Below are positions 7,786 to 16,869 of a stretch of DNA of 42,126 nucleotides, piece by piece. The notes under the pieces are model-generated. The model saw nothing but the letters and a program-made list of their open reading frames with translations. It had not been told where the DNA came from and searched no databases. Position 1 is the first letter of the stretch, and the number at the start of each line of letters is the position of its first letter. Source of the DNA: Actinomycetota bacterium. Its GTDB lineage: Bacteria > Actinomycetota > UBA4738 > CADDZG01 > WHSQ01. The translations under genes were made by a program, and so were the position numbers. The DNA lies in NCBI GenBank assembly GCA_030448085.1, contig JAUJNU010000008.1, positions 1-42,126 on the forward strand, written 5' to 3'.

Positions 7786-8678
7786 GTGGGTCTCCTCAGG
7801 GCGTCGAAAGCGATGACCGTCCAACGCTTGCCGTTGCGCTCCAGCCACAGGGTGGCTTGGTGTGTGAAGCGAACCGTCTTCTTGCCGGCTTCAGCTCTCG
7901 CTTCTATCGCGATCCTGGCGGCGGCATGGTCGAGGTCCCGGGGCCCGAAGATGATGCGACCCCTTCTCTCGGTGGTCTGGATCCGTCGCAGCTCGTTCGG
8001 GAGCGGCAGGTTCGATGAGCGCAGCGACCGGGCGGCCTGTGGGGTCATGGTTGCATCCGTCGCTCGGGAGAGATCGTTCGGATCGAGGTAGAGGGCCTCG
8101 TATAGCTCCGCGATCGTGGCCTGCACTTGCGTCCCCTCGCGCAAAGCCTTCTTCTTCTCGCTCCCTGAGATGCCCTTGCCCGCCGTTTCGGTCGCGAACT
8201 TCCACTTCGCTTGTTCCAGTGCCGGCCCCGACTCGTCCGTGGCGGGATCCCCTCCTCCGGCGGTCTTGAGAGGTGCGGGTCGGTTGAGGATGGCGACCCC
8301 GGCGATGACGAGGATCGCGATCGCCACGGCGATCCCAGCCATCAGGCCCCGCCGGTCCGCCAGCGGGGAGGGGGCGTCGTCTCCGGCGGGCTCTTCCGCT
8401 TCCCGCGGAGGGGGCGCGACGGGGACCGCGGCCACAGGCCCGCCCGACGCAAGGACCTCCTCCTCTGAAGTGCGGGCCTCCTCGGCCATGAGCTCGGCCT
8501 CCACCTCCAGAGGAGTGGCCTCTGCGGGGCCCTTCTCCTCCACGTGAAGCTCGACCTGCGGCTCCAGCTCCTCGCTCTCTTCGAACAACGGCTCTATGTC
8601 CCTCTCCCTATCGCCAATACGGTCCAGCCGACCGAACGTTATTAAAGTCTGGCTCCCGCTGGCGGATATGTGGCGCAT
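7782..8678 (-). CDS. Single-pass membrane protein of unknown function, coupled to LCP gene
   Basis: Not recognised. About 298 residues: an acidic, Glu/Pro/Ala-rich cytoplasmic N-terminal region, one strong membrane helix (GLMAGIAVAIAILVIAGVAIL), then an extracellular domain of about 160 residues with SEKKKALREGTQVQATIAELYEAL and a C-terminal beta-rich part ending LWLERNGKRWTVIAFDALRR. The last part looks like the NTF2/Mce-associated type of small fold, but this is only an impression. The stop overlaps the TTG start of the LCP gene (TTGA), so the two are almost certainly co-translated and the protein may serve cell-wall polymer attachment. The start is uncertain: ATG 8678 is chosen, while an ATG 39 bases upstream and later codons are possible. 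Confidence 0.6.
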   Translation of the reverse strand: MRHISASGSQTLITFGRLDRIGDRERDIEPLFEESEELEPQVELHVEEKGPAEATPLEVEAELMAEEARTSEEEVLASGGPVAAVPVAPPPREAEEPAGDDAPSPLADRRGLMAGIAVAIAILVIAGVAILNRPAPLKTAGGGDPATDESGPALEQAKWKFATETAGKGISGSEKKKALREGTQVQATIAELYEALYLDPNDLSRATDATMTPQAARSLRSSNLPLPNELRRIQTTERRGRIIFGPRDLDHAAARIAIEARAEAGKKTVRFTHQATLWLERNGKRWTVIAFDALRRPT

Positions 8679-8767
8679 GCGGTGCCTCGAGCACCGTCCA
8701 TTAGGATGTGCCCTCAATCTCCAGCGACAGCGGGCCCGTGCCCGATCTCCTACAGAAGGGATTCAGC

Positions 8768-9109
8768 ATGGAACTCGGCTTGGACGTGCAGCAGATCGGT
8801 TCGCACGCCGTTGTCGACGTCAAGGGCGAGATCGACGTCTATACGGCCCCCAAATTGAGGGAGAAGCTCATCGAGCTGGTTTCGCAGGGCTCTCACGACG
8901 TCGTCGTGAACCTCGAAGGTGTGGATTTCCTTGACTCCACCGGCCTCGGCGTGCTGGTGGGGGCCTTGAAGCGAGTGAAGGCTCACGACGGAAGCCTGTC
9001 GCTCGTCTGCACGCAGGACAAGATCCTCAAGATATTCAAGATCACGGGCCTGACGAAGGTCTTCCCGATCCATTCTTCGGTGGACGAGGCGACCGGCTCC
9101 GGCGCCTAA
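8768..9109 (+). CDS. bldG: BldG-type anti-sigma factor antagonist (STAS)
   Basis: A 113-residue STAS-domain anti-anti-sigma factor. The sequence agrees closely with what I remember of Streptomyces Bld[14 protein letters not shown], then [14 protein letters not shown] with the phospho-acceptor Ser57, and [15 protein letters not shown]. BldG binds anti-sigma partners when unphosphorylated and is switched off by their kinase activity. It controls development and stress sigma factors in Streptomyces. The next gene, two bases downstream, is the HATPase partner, and hppA lies close behind, which matches the SCO3549-SCO3547 order as I recall it. The ATG at 8768 follows AGAAGGG at a suitable distance. 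A short upstream in-frame ATG is rejected because the extension is not in the family. Confidence 0.9.
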   Translation: MELGLDVQQIGSHAVVDVKGEIDVYTAPKLREKLIELVSQGSHDVVVNLEGVDFLDSTGLGVLVGALKRVKAHDGSLSLVCTQDKILKIFKITGLTKVFPIHSSVDEATGSGA

Positions 9110-9111
9110 TC

Positions 9112-9534
9112 ATGCCTACGGTTGAGCTGACGATCCCGCCCCGCTCCGTCTACGTGGGGGTCATCAGGCTGGCGTTCGCTTCGCTCGCGCGCAAGGCCGG
9201 GCTGGGAGAGGAGGCGGTGGATGACCTCCGGATAGCAGTCTCGGAGGCCTGTGCGAACGCGGTCACGGCCCACCAGGAGGCAGGGTCCACCGACAACGTT
9301 TCAGTCACCTGGGACGAGGACGAGGACAGCATCGTCGTCGAAGTCTGGGACCGCAGGCCAAAGGTCGAGGCAGACGCCGACGGTATTGACACCCAGGGCT
9401 TCTCCACCCGCCTCACACTTTCGCTCGCTCTCCTCGAGAGCCTTGTCGACGGGTTCGAGTTGAACCCCCGGGAGGGTGGGGGCATGAGGACCAAGCTGAT
9501 GCTCAACCGGCACAGGGGCGAAGGGGCAATTTGA
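9112..9534 (+). CDS. BldG partner: RsbW/SpoIIAB-like HATPase anti-sigma protein
   Basis: A 140-residue GHKL-ATPase-like protein starting two bases after bldG. The N box is visible (LRIAVSEACANAVTAHQ). The usual G1 box DxGxG is replaced by VWDRRPKVE, with no glycine, and the later G-rich loop is weak (GFSTRLTLSLALL). It therefore looks like the SCO3548 type of partner rather than a classical RsbW kinase. Expected role: bind BldG and possibly a sigma factor in a partner switch. No sigma-factor gene is adjacent; the next gene is a DtxR regulator. The ATG at 9112 is preceded by an adequate spacing within the end of bldG. The family is secure; kinase activity is open. Confidence 0.8.
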   Translation: MPTVELTIPPRSVYVGVIRLAFASLARKAGLGEEAVDDLRIAVSEACANAVTAHQEAGSTDNVSVTWDEDEDSIVVEVWDRRPKVEADADGIDTQGFSTRLTLSLALLESLVDGFELNPREGGGMRTKLMLNRHRGEGAI

Positions 9535-9573
9535 CTTTTTGAAGGGGCAAAAGCTACCTTTGCTTCTTCAAAA
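9531..9573 (+). promoter_or_regulatory. Promoter with overlapping palindromic operator of dtxR-type gene
   Basis: TTGACT (9531-9536) and TACCTT (9555-9560) are spaced 18 bases and look like a sigma-70-type promoter. A near-perfect palindrome, arms 9537-9553 and 9557-9573 (14 of 17 positions match, 3-base centre), spans the spacer and -10 and ends two bases before ATG 9576. The half-site contains TTTTGAAG and GCAAA. No Shine-Dalgarno is present, so the message is probably leaderless or nearly so. Likely an autoregulatory operator. Confidence 0.55.
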
Positions 9574-9575
9574 TC

Positions 9576-10283
9576 ATGGTCTCCACACTCTCGCGTCCCG
9601 AGCGCGACACTCTTAAAGCCGTATATCGCCTGACCAAGGACGGCCGCGGCGCTCATACCGGGGCGCTGGCGGAGGCCCTCGGGGTGGCGCCGGGTCCGGT
9701 TACGAGCACGGTCAAGAAGCTGGCCGAACGCAGGCTTCTGGACCACCAGCCCTATCACGGCGTAGAGCTCACCCGCTCGGGCCGCCAGGCGGCCGTTGCT
9801 GCCATCCGGCGGCACCGGATCGTCGAGAGGTTCCTCTCGGACATGCTCGGTTACGCCTGGAACGAGGCTGACCGTCTGGCGGGCTCATTCGAGCACGACA
9901 TCCCCCAGGAGGTGGAGGACCGACTCTTCGTCGCGTTAGACAGGCCGGCAACCTGCCCACATGGGTTCCCGATCCCGGCGCGGGACGTGGAGGAGATCGA
10001 TGAGATGCCTCCGCTGTACGCGCTTGACGCCGGCGACGTGGCGATCGTGGCGGTTCCCGGCCGGACCGACCCGGAGGTCGTGAAGTTCCTAGAGACCCTG
10101 GGATTGCGGCCCGGCGTGCGGGTCGAGGTCAAGGAGAAGCACCCGTTCGACGGCCCCCTGGTCCTGAGGGTCGAGGGGATCGAGCGGACGGTCGGAGAGA
10201 AGGTAGCGAACCAGATCTTCGTCCGGAAGATCGGGCTGCAGGAGGCAGGAGTGGGGCAGCAAGACGCAGTTAGGAAAAGATGA
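9576..10283 (+). CDS. DtxR/MntR-family metal-dependent regulator
   Basis: A 235-residue iron- or manganese-responsive repressor. The N-terminal winged helix (TLKAVYRLTKD, GALAEALGVAPGPVTSTVKKL, VELTRSGRQAA) is followed by the metal-binding dimerisation domain (RHRIVERFLSDMLGYAW, FEHDIPQEVEDRL) with the CPHGFPIP ligand segment. A C-terminal SH3-like FeoA domain runs from about residue 148 (ALDAGDVAIVAVPGR to GEKVANQIFV). Such proteins repress metal uptake genes when loaded with Fe2+ or Mn2+. The ATG lies right at the end of a long palindrome, so autoregulation is likely. No transporter gene follows; hppA is 45 bases downstream. The frame is intact. Whether iron or manganese is sensed cannot be decided by eye. 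Confidence 0.88.
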   Translation: MVSTLSRPERDTLKAVYRLTKDGRGAHTGALAEALGVAPGPVTSTVKKLAERRLLDHQPYHGVELTRSGRQAAVAAIRRHRIVERFLSDMLGYAWNEADRLAGSFEHDIPQEVEDRLFVALDRPATCPHGFPIPARDVEEIDEMPPLYALDAGDVAIVAVPGRTDPEVVKFLETLGLRPGVRVEVKEKHPFDGPLVLRVEGIERTVGEKVANQIFVRKIGLQEAGVGQQDAVRKR

Positions 10284-10328
10284 GCGGGGCGGCGGACGTC
10301 GCCACTAGAGATAGAAGGGAGATGCGGT

Positions 10329-12622
10329 ATGAATAAGGTTCTAGCGTCCGAGGGGGTACCAGGCCTTCGAGCTGGGGGGCCGAGATGTTTTGGTTGTTCT
10401 TCTCGGTAGCGACCGCGGTCTCGCGATCGCGGTCGGTTTCGCCTTGATGAAGGGCGTCCTCGCTTCGGACCAGGGGACCCCCAAGATGCAGGAGATCGCA
10501 TCAGCGATCCAGGAAGGAGCGCTCGCTTATTTGCAGCGCCAGTTCAAAACGATCGGGATCATCCTGATTCCGCTGGTAGCCATCGTGTTCTTCACGTCCA
10601 CCGAGGTTCTGAGGGATGACGGCACAGAGGCCCTTAACTTCGCGCAGTCGGGCATCTTCCGGACGCTCGCCTTCCTGGCGGGATGTGCGATGTCGGGCCT
10701 CACCGGGTTCATCGGGATGGGTCTCGCGGTTCGCGGCAACGTCCGTACCGCTGCGGCAGCCAAGTCGGGCTCGCTTCCCGCGGCCCTGAAGGTCGCCTTC
10801 CGAACCGGAGGAGTGGCCGGGATGTTCACCGTCGGCCTGGGGCTCCTCGGCGCCACGATCATCATCCTGCTGTTCCAGAACACCGCTTCCGCGATCCTCA
10901 TCGGGTTCGGTTTCGGTGGGTCGCTGCTTGCCCTGTTCCTTCGGGTCGGAGGCGGGATCTTCACGAAGGCCGCAGACGTGGGAGCGGACCTCGTGGGTAA
11001 GGTCGAGGCCGGTATCCCCGAGGACGACCCTCGGAACCCCGCCACGATCGCAGACAACGTCGGCGACAACGTCGGTGACTGCGCCGGTATGGCCGCCGAC
11101 CTCTTCGAGTCCTACGAGGTGACGCTCGTTGCGTCGATCATCCTCGGCGTTGCGGCTTCGAGTCGATCGGCGCGAACCCGGCTCTTGGGTTGGTCTTCCC
11201 GCTCGTTGCTCGCTTCATCGGCGTTCTCGCCTCGATCGTGGGCATCTACTCCGTCAAGGCGACGGACAAGGACACGAGCGCCATGGCGCCCATCAACAGG
11301 GGCTTCCTCACGGCCAGCATGCTCACGATCATCGGTACCGGCATCGTTGCCTTCACCTACGTCGGTGACAAGAGTCCCGGCGGCGGTCACGAGGGTCTGA
11401 AGGTGTTCCTCGCCGTGGTTATCGGCCTGGTCCTGGCGCAGGTCGTCAGCCGCTTGACGGAGTACTTCACTTCCACCGAGACTCGCCCTGTTCGTGAGAT
11501 CGCAGAGGCCGACCCGTACCGGGCCAGCCACGACGATCCTGTCCGGTATCTCGTCGGGTCTCGAGTCGTCCGTCGTCGCGGTCATCGCCATCGCAGCTGC
11601 TCTCGGGTGGCCATCGTTCTCGGCGGCGGCAACATCCAGTTCGCTCTTTACCTGGTCGCCTTGACGGGTATGGGCATGCTCCTGACGACGGGCGTCGTGT
11701 TGCTGAGGACACCTTCGGCCCGGTCTCCGACAACGCCGGCATCGCCGAGATGTCGGGTGAGTTCTCCGGCGAGCCTCAGCGCATCATGGTGAGCCTCGAC
11801 GCCGTCGGAAACACGACGAAGGCCGTTACGAAAGGTTTCGCCATCGGCTCTGCCGTCATCGCAGCGGTCGCGCTGTTCGCCTCGTTCATCGAGACGATCG
11901 CCGACGAGCTCGGTGTGGTGGTCGAGGAGCAGGACCTGTTCACGACACCTCGATCAACGTCGCCGACCCCAAGACCTTCATCGGTCTGCTCATCGGTGGG
12001 TCGGTTGCCTTCATGTTCAGCGCTCTTGCCATCCGCGCGGTCGGACGTACCGCGGCGGTGGTCGTTCAGGAGGTGCGCAAGCAGTTCCAGGAGAAGATCA
12101 TGCTCGGCACGGACAAGCCGAACTACGGGGCAGTCATCGACATCTGCACTGCGGCCTCACTTCGAGAGCTGGCTACGCCGGCTCTGCTGGCCGTCCTTAC
12201 CCCCGTCATCATCGGCTTCGGTATCAACTACAAGGCGCTGGGAGCGTTCCTTGCCGCGGTCATCCTGACCGGGCAGCTCATGGCGGTCTTTGTCGAACTC
12301 GGGAGGTGCCTGGGACAACGCCAAGAAGCACATCGAGGACGGCCACGAAGGTGGGAAGGGTTCCGAGGCCCACAAGGCCGCCGTTATCGGTGACACGGTT
12401 GGTGACCCGTTCAAGGACACCGCCGGTCCCGCGCTGAACCCGTTGATCAAGGTGATGGTCGCTGTTGATCCTGCCTGCGGTGATCAACCTGCAGGACAAC
12501 GACAGAGCCCGCTTCGCCATCGCGGGCATCTCGCTGGTCATCCTCACGCGATCATGTTCTCGAAGCGCAAGGGCGAGGCCATGGACGCCGACATCTCGCC
12601 CGGCGGTGCACGCACCATGTGA
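10329..12622 (+). pseudogene. hppA: H+-translocating pyrophosphatase, K+-independent type (frameshifted)
   Basis: Membrane pyrophosphatase that couples PPi hydrolysis to proton export. The frames join to one protein: [47 protein letters not shown], the catalytic [19 protein letters not shown], then [21 protein letters not shown], further transmembrane blocks, and the C-terminal [31 protein letters not shown] to TGA 12622. Near 11804 it reads [16 protein letters not shown]; Lys in NTTKA marks K+-independent H+-PPases (K+-dependent ones have Ala). The start at ATG 10329 has GGGAG seven bases upstream; an ATG at 10386 is the alternative. At least six indels interrupt it, each inside a conserved block, so the gene is probably functional in the organism. 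Order bldG-partner-hppA is as in Streptomyces, as I recall. Confidence 0.85.
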
Positions 12623-12666
12623 ACCGAGCAGTATCGAGACACTGGAGCCCCGGCCACGAGCCGTCC

Positions 12667-14745
12667 CTAGAGGTGGTAGGAACCGAAACCACACCACGAC
12701 GCCGCTCTCGGTCCGGCGTTCGATCAGGGCCGTCTGTCCGTGACATCTGGTGGCGCCGCTTGCGCGATGAACTCAGGGATGACGATCGTCACCACTTGAT
12801 CCAAGCCGTCCGGGTTGAAGCGGTCGAGGTAGCGCTGCAGGGAGATGCCGAGATCTCTGAAGGGCGACCTGGATCTCGAGCGGATGCGGCACCTGAGCCT
12901 CCAGCCACTGGTCGCCGAGCTTCTCGGTCTGTTCCGGGTCGAGCCCGAAAGAGACGGCTCTGATATCCGAGGGTCGCAGCGTCTCGGCGCGCGATCGCCT
13001 GCAACATCCGCGTTGTGCACGGCGGAGATCAGCACGATGACGTCGTTACGACCAGGCTCGCGCGCCTGGTCGGCTCCCTCATCGATGTCGTCTCGCAGCA
13101 GTGGGATGTCCAGGACCTCGGATCTCGGCTGCACCAGCAGGGCTTTCAGACGGTGCAGCCTCTTGATGACTTCGAAGAAGCTGTGAGTTGAGGATCCGGT
13201 GTGACCACCGTCAAGTCTTCTTCGGCCAGCTCCGTCCTCTTCTGTCTGAGATGGGCTAGCGCTTCTGTTTGGAGCCCGAGAGTGTCTGCAGAGGAGATGC
13301 CCGGCGCGAGACGTTTCCAACGAGGTGTCGAAGGTGACGGCTGAGATGTCGTGAGCCCTGGTGGACTGTGCGTAGCCCACGGCCCGTGCGGCCCCGCAGC
13401 GTCGACCCGGTCCACCAAGATGACGAAGTGAGCGTTGCCGGCGCGGCGGTCGACCGGCTTGCGCTCGGGCCGGCCTAGCTGGTGGCTCATGTCGGTGTAG
13501 TGCGCGGCGATCGCCGCAACATCACGACGGGGATGGCCGCAATGACGATCCACGCTCTTGCCGAATTTGGAATAGGTGATGACCACCAGGACGATCCCGG
13601 TCACGGTCCCACCGAAGGGATCGCCGCGCCCCTCTTCCACCCCGCCTCTTGTAGACGTTTAGCACGACCATCGTCTGAGACAAGGTGAACGAGATGAAGA
13701 CACCCACCAGGTACAGCTGGATCAACTTCGTGAGGTGCGCATCGAAGACATAGATGAGGAGTCCGGAGAGGACGGCGAGGATGATGATGCCGTTCGAAAA
13801 CACCAAGCGGTCACCGCGGTTCATGAACTGACGAGGCATATACCTGTCTTTGCCAAGATCGATGCCAGCCTGGGAATCAAGCGCGGTGTTGGCTGCCAAG
13901 GTCGGGTCGCCGTCGACATGAACTGAACGACGTAGAACATCGGAGTCGAACACCGCGGCGGCGATGCGCTACCACCGATGCCGTCAACCCGAAGTGCTCG
14001 CTATAGACGATCGATCCCCAGGAACATCGACGTCGAAAGACCGGCCATGCATCAACAACGTCTGGGATGCGTTCTTCGACTGCGGATAGCGGAACGCCGG
14101 GACGCCGTCGGCGATGGCCTCCACCCCCGTCAGCGCCGTGGTGCCTGCGGCGAATGCTCCCGATCACCAGAGCGAAATGTGATGGCGACCGGAGCCTCTA
14201 GATGGTTCATCGGCGCTCTCGGCCTGCGGGCACCCGCCTACGCACTTCCACTAGCACGACGGCCACGAAGCCATAGGTAGGAGAACAGTGTTCCGGACTC
14301 CTTCCTCCTCTCAGGTTCATGAGGGTCACGAACGCGATGAAGCCGAACGCGCGGTTCCAGACTCTCGGAGGTCGAGACCAGGGCCTCGACGCCTGCTCGA
14401 GACCGAGACCGTCGGGACGTAATCTCAGCAGCGCCGAGGCCGCCAGCAGGCCCGGGTACTTGCCGAGGTTCTTAGGCCCCACCACCCGTGGGATACGCCT
14501 TGACCGTCTGCCGGTACGAGGTCGACGATGAACAGCTGGCAACCGCTATCGACACGGGGAAGATCGAGCCATGCCGGCGGCACCGGCGAGCGAGAGCACG
14601 CTCTTGGGTTCTGGACGACAGTGGGTCGGACGAGAACACGGGCAGGGCGATCGTCTTGGGGAGGAGCGTGTGTCCCAGTTCTCCCGAAGACATCGGGCGC
14701 CCTGGAGCACTCTCTTGGTCGCCTGAGGGAGCGCTCCCAGCCCAC
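12667..14745 (-). pseudogene. KimA-like APC-superfamily K+ importer, copy 2 (many frameshifts)
   Basis: A second copy of the permease at 16870-18444, on the same strand, divergent in sequence and broken at many points. Recognisable parts in order are: TKRVLQGA, then SSGELGHTLLPKTIALPVFSSD, SYRQTVKAYPTGGGA, then DRYMPRQFMNRGDRLVFSNG, LIQLYLVGVFISFTLSQ, then DRRAGNAHFVILVDRVDAA, and the C-terminal domain with YLDRFNPDGLDQVVTIVIPE, GQTALIERR and a terminal VVV-SYHL before TAG at 12667. The intact C-terminus shows it is a paralogue, not an assembly duplicate of copy 1. KimA proteins import K+ with H+ and carry a cytoplasmic C-terminal domain. It could be decaying or simply badly sequenced; its break density is the highest in the window. 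Confidence 0.7.
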
Positions 14746-14865
14746 GGCCCCTCGAAGAGGGCGGATCGAAGGTCTGTCTCATCGCTCCGAGCATCGGTGC
14801 GTCACGTGTGGATTCCGTAAGGAACAACAGGAGGTCGGCAACGGCCTCGGCCTCCAGCATCGACA

Positions 14866-16100
14866 ATGTGGCTATCACGACTTCTCGCCCCTCCGGCCGA
14901 CGTCTCAGCGGGGCAGTTCGACGCTGATAGCGTTTTTGGCACCGTGGCGGTTTCGCTGCTTGCCATCCCCAAGGACCTGCCGATCGCCGCCGTCGCACTT
15001 CTTTTTCGTTCTTGCTGTGGTGGTAAGCACCAGCGTCGGTGGTCAAGTCGCCGGCCTGGCTGCGGCGGTCCTGTCCTTTCTGTCTCTGAACTACTTCTTT
15101 ACCCCGCCGCTTCACACGCTGGAAGTAGCCGACCTTGTTGATCGCCCCGTTGTTTTCTTGGCGGTCTCGGTGATCTCTCCGCTCGATGAGGACCGGAAAC
15201 GGGCGGAACGCAGAGAGCTGGAACTGCGAGTGATGAATCGATTGATGACCTCATTGCTGTCGGGCGAACCGATGGAGACTAGAGAGATCGACTTTGTCGC
15301 GCAACGATGATCGACCCTTCGGGCCATGGACTGAGGGCAGACGAGTTCTCGATCGAGTTGTCGGGCAGATGGCCGTATGGCGAGGCGCAGCTCTCCTCTC
15401 GCCCCATGAGACCCAGGTCATCGAGGCATTCGGGAAGCCAGCTCTCGTGAGGTACGTCTTAGTGAAGAGGTCAAACGAACAGAGATGGAGTCGGAAGCTC
15501 ATCGACTCGTTTCGGGCGTGACCCACGATGTCAAAACGCCCCTGGCCGCGATCTCACAGCCTCAGTTAAGTCTTCGAAGGACAGGGCTCTCACGGTGCAG
15601 AGATGCGACCACCTCGAGATGATCAAAGAGGAGGCCGACTCGGTCGTCAACGACATCCTCCTCGGACGACTGCGCGCGGAGCCCGTGCCGATGAAGGAGC
15701 TGACCGCCGTGGACGAGCTGCTCGAGAGCGTGGTCGCTCGGTTGCGCCCTCGTCTTCAGGATCGTGACGTTCGGTTCGTGCAGCCACGAGGTAGCGATAG
15801 ACGTCGTACAGATTGACAGCTTACGAACCTCATCGAGAACGCATGAAGTTCACGCCCGCGACTCCGATAGTCGGCTCGAGGACAGGACAACGTACGGGTC
15901 ACGGTTACGGACTCGGGCCTGGCGTTCGAAGGATGAGGAGAAAAGCGATCTTCGAACCGTTCCTCAAAGGGTCTCAGCATCACAGTGGAACGGGGCTCGG
16001 GGGATGGCGCGCGCCATGCGCAGCGATAAGGGTGAGCTGTGTTCCTCCGGGTGGGGGGCGGTTTACGTTCGAGCTCCCAGGGGTTCTCACGAAGTGGGGA
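14866..16100 (+). pseudogene. KdpD-like short sensor kinase (DUF4118 + HK), frameshifted
   Basis: Fragments in successive frames rebuild a short KdpD. They are: a DUF4118 four-helix membrane domain (SLLAIPKDLPIAAVALLF, then FVLAVVVSTSVGGQVAGLAA, LSFLSLNYFFTPPLHTLEV), a linker RAERRELELRVMNRLMTSLL, the H-box region (VSGVTHDVKTPLAAIS), RCDHLEMIKEEADSVVNDIL, an N-box area (LIENAMKFTP), GLGVRRMRRKAIFEPFLKG and the final RFTFELPG. There is no N-terminal KdpD/Usp domain in the available upstream sequence, so it is the short type. KdpD senses K+ limitation or turgor and phosphorylates KdpE. Neither kdpFABC nor its remnants are nearby; the neighbours on both sides are KimA-like K+ importers, which are plausible targets. 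At least six breaks are present. Confidence 0.65.
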
Positions 16101-16102
16101 GG

Positions 16103-16714
16103 TGGGGACCGACAGCGGGTTCTGGTCGTTGACGACGACCCCCAGATGTTGAGGGCAGTAGTAGCTGAAGGCTCGTGACTACACCGTGCTGACAGCAGGT
16201 AACGGGGAGACGGCCATCGAGCTTTTGAGTCGCGAAGAGGTACATCTCCTCTTAGGACCCCCGGGGATCGAGGGACACGAGAGGCGCCTTCGGGCCTGGT
16301 CTCTGCCCGTCATCGTTCTTTCCGTGCAAGACGGACACAAGGTCTCGGCGCTGGGCAGCCGATGACTATGCGGATAAACCGTTCGCCATAGGTGAACTTT
16401 GGCTCGGATCGTCTGATCCTGTCGTCGTCGAAGCTCGTGGATCTCATGAAAAAGCTGGTGGTTCTCGGCGGAGAGACAGTCCATCTCACGCCCACCGAGT
16501 ACCGGTTGCTCGAAGCGATGGTGACTAACCCTGGCAAGCTACTGGACGTGGTTGCTGCAGAAAGTGTGGGGGCCGGGATACAGAACGGAGTCCAACTATC
16601 TGCGGCTTTATGTGAAACAGTTGCGCCGGAAGTTGCGCGACGCCCTCTGCCGAGGTGGATCTCCACCGAGGACTCGGCTACCGCTGGCTTCCTGAAGGTG
16701 ATTCCCTTCGGTAG
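16103..16714 (+). pseudogene. KdpE-like OmpR-family response regulator, frameshifted
   Basis: Directly follows the KdpD-like kinase. The receiver domain is recognisable (RVLVVDDDPQMLRAV, YTVLTAGNGETAIELLS, LPVIVLSVQD, DDYADKPFAIGEL), as is the winged-helix output domain (LVVLGGETVHLTPTEYRLLE, TNPGKLL, then LLQKVWGPGY, NYLRLYVKQLRRKLRD, LGYRWLPEGDSLR) ending at TAG 16712-16714. The strand that should bear the phospho-accepting aspartate reads LLLLGPPGIEGHE as given, so the Asp is missing or obscured by an indel. The end lies three bases from the 3' end of the oppositely transcribed KimA copy 1. The assignment as KdpE rather than another OmpR regulator rests mainly on its pairing with a DUF4118 kinase. 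Confidence 0.65.
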
Positions 16715-16717
16715 GTC

Positions 16718-16869
16718 CTAGAGGTGTAGGGGACTGAAACGACAACTCACTCCCTTTTCGAACGGCCGCCGCCACGATGAGCGCAGTGTGGCCCATTCCG
16801 TCGCGACGATGAACTCTGGGACGACAACGGTGACGCATCGATCGAGTCAATGGGTATGTCGGCGGCCAC
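16718..16869 (-). pseudogene. Out-of-frame C-terminal remnant of KimA copy 1
   Basis: Just past the stop of KimA copy 1, the same strand still encodes the end of the family's cytoplasmic domain in other frames: VTVVVPEFIVATEW, then HTALIVAAAVRKGSE and VVVSVPY before TAG at 16718. Compared with copy 2, a stretch of roughly 30-100 residues between the truncation point and this remnant is missing. So copy 1 has suffered an internal deletion plus frameshift, or the reads collapsed here. Confidence 0.6.
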
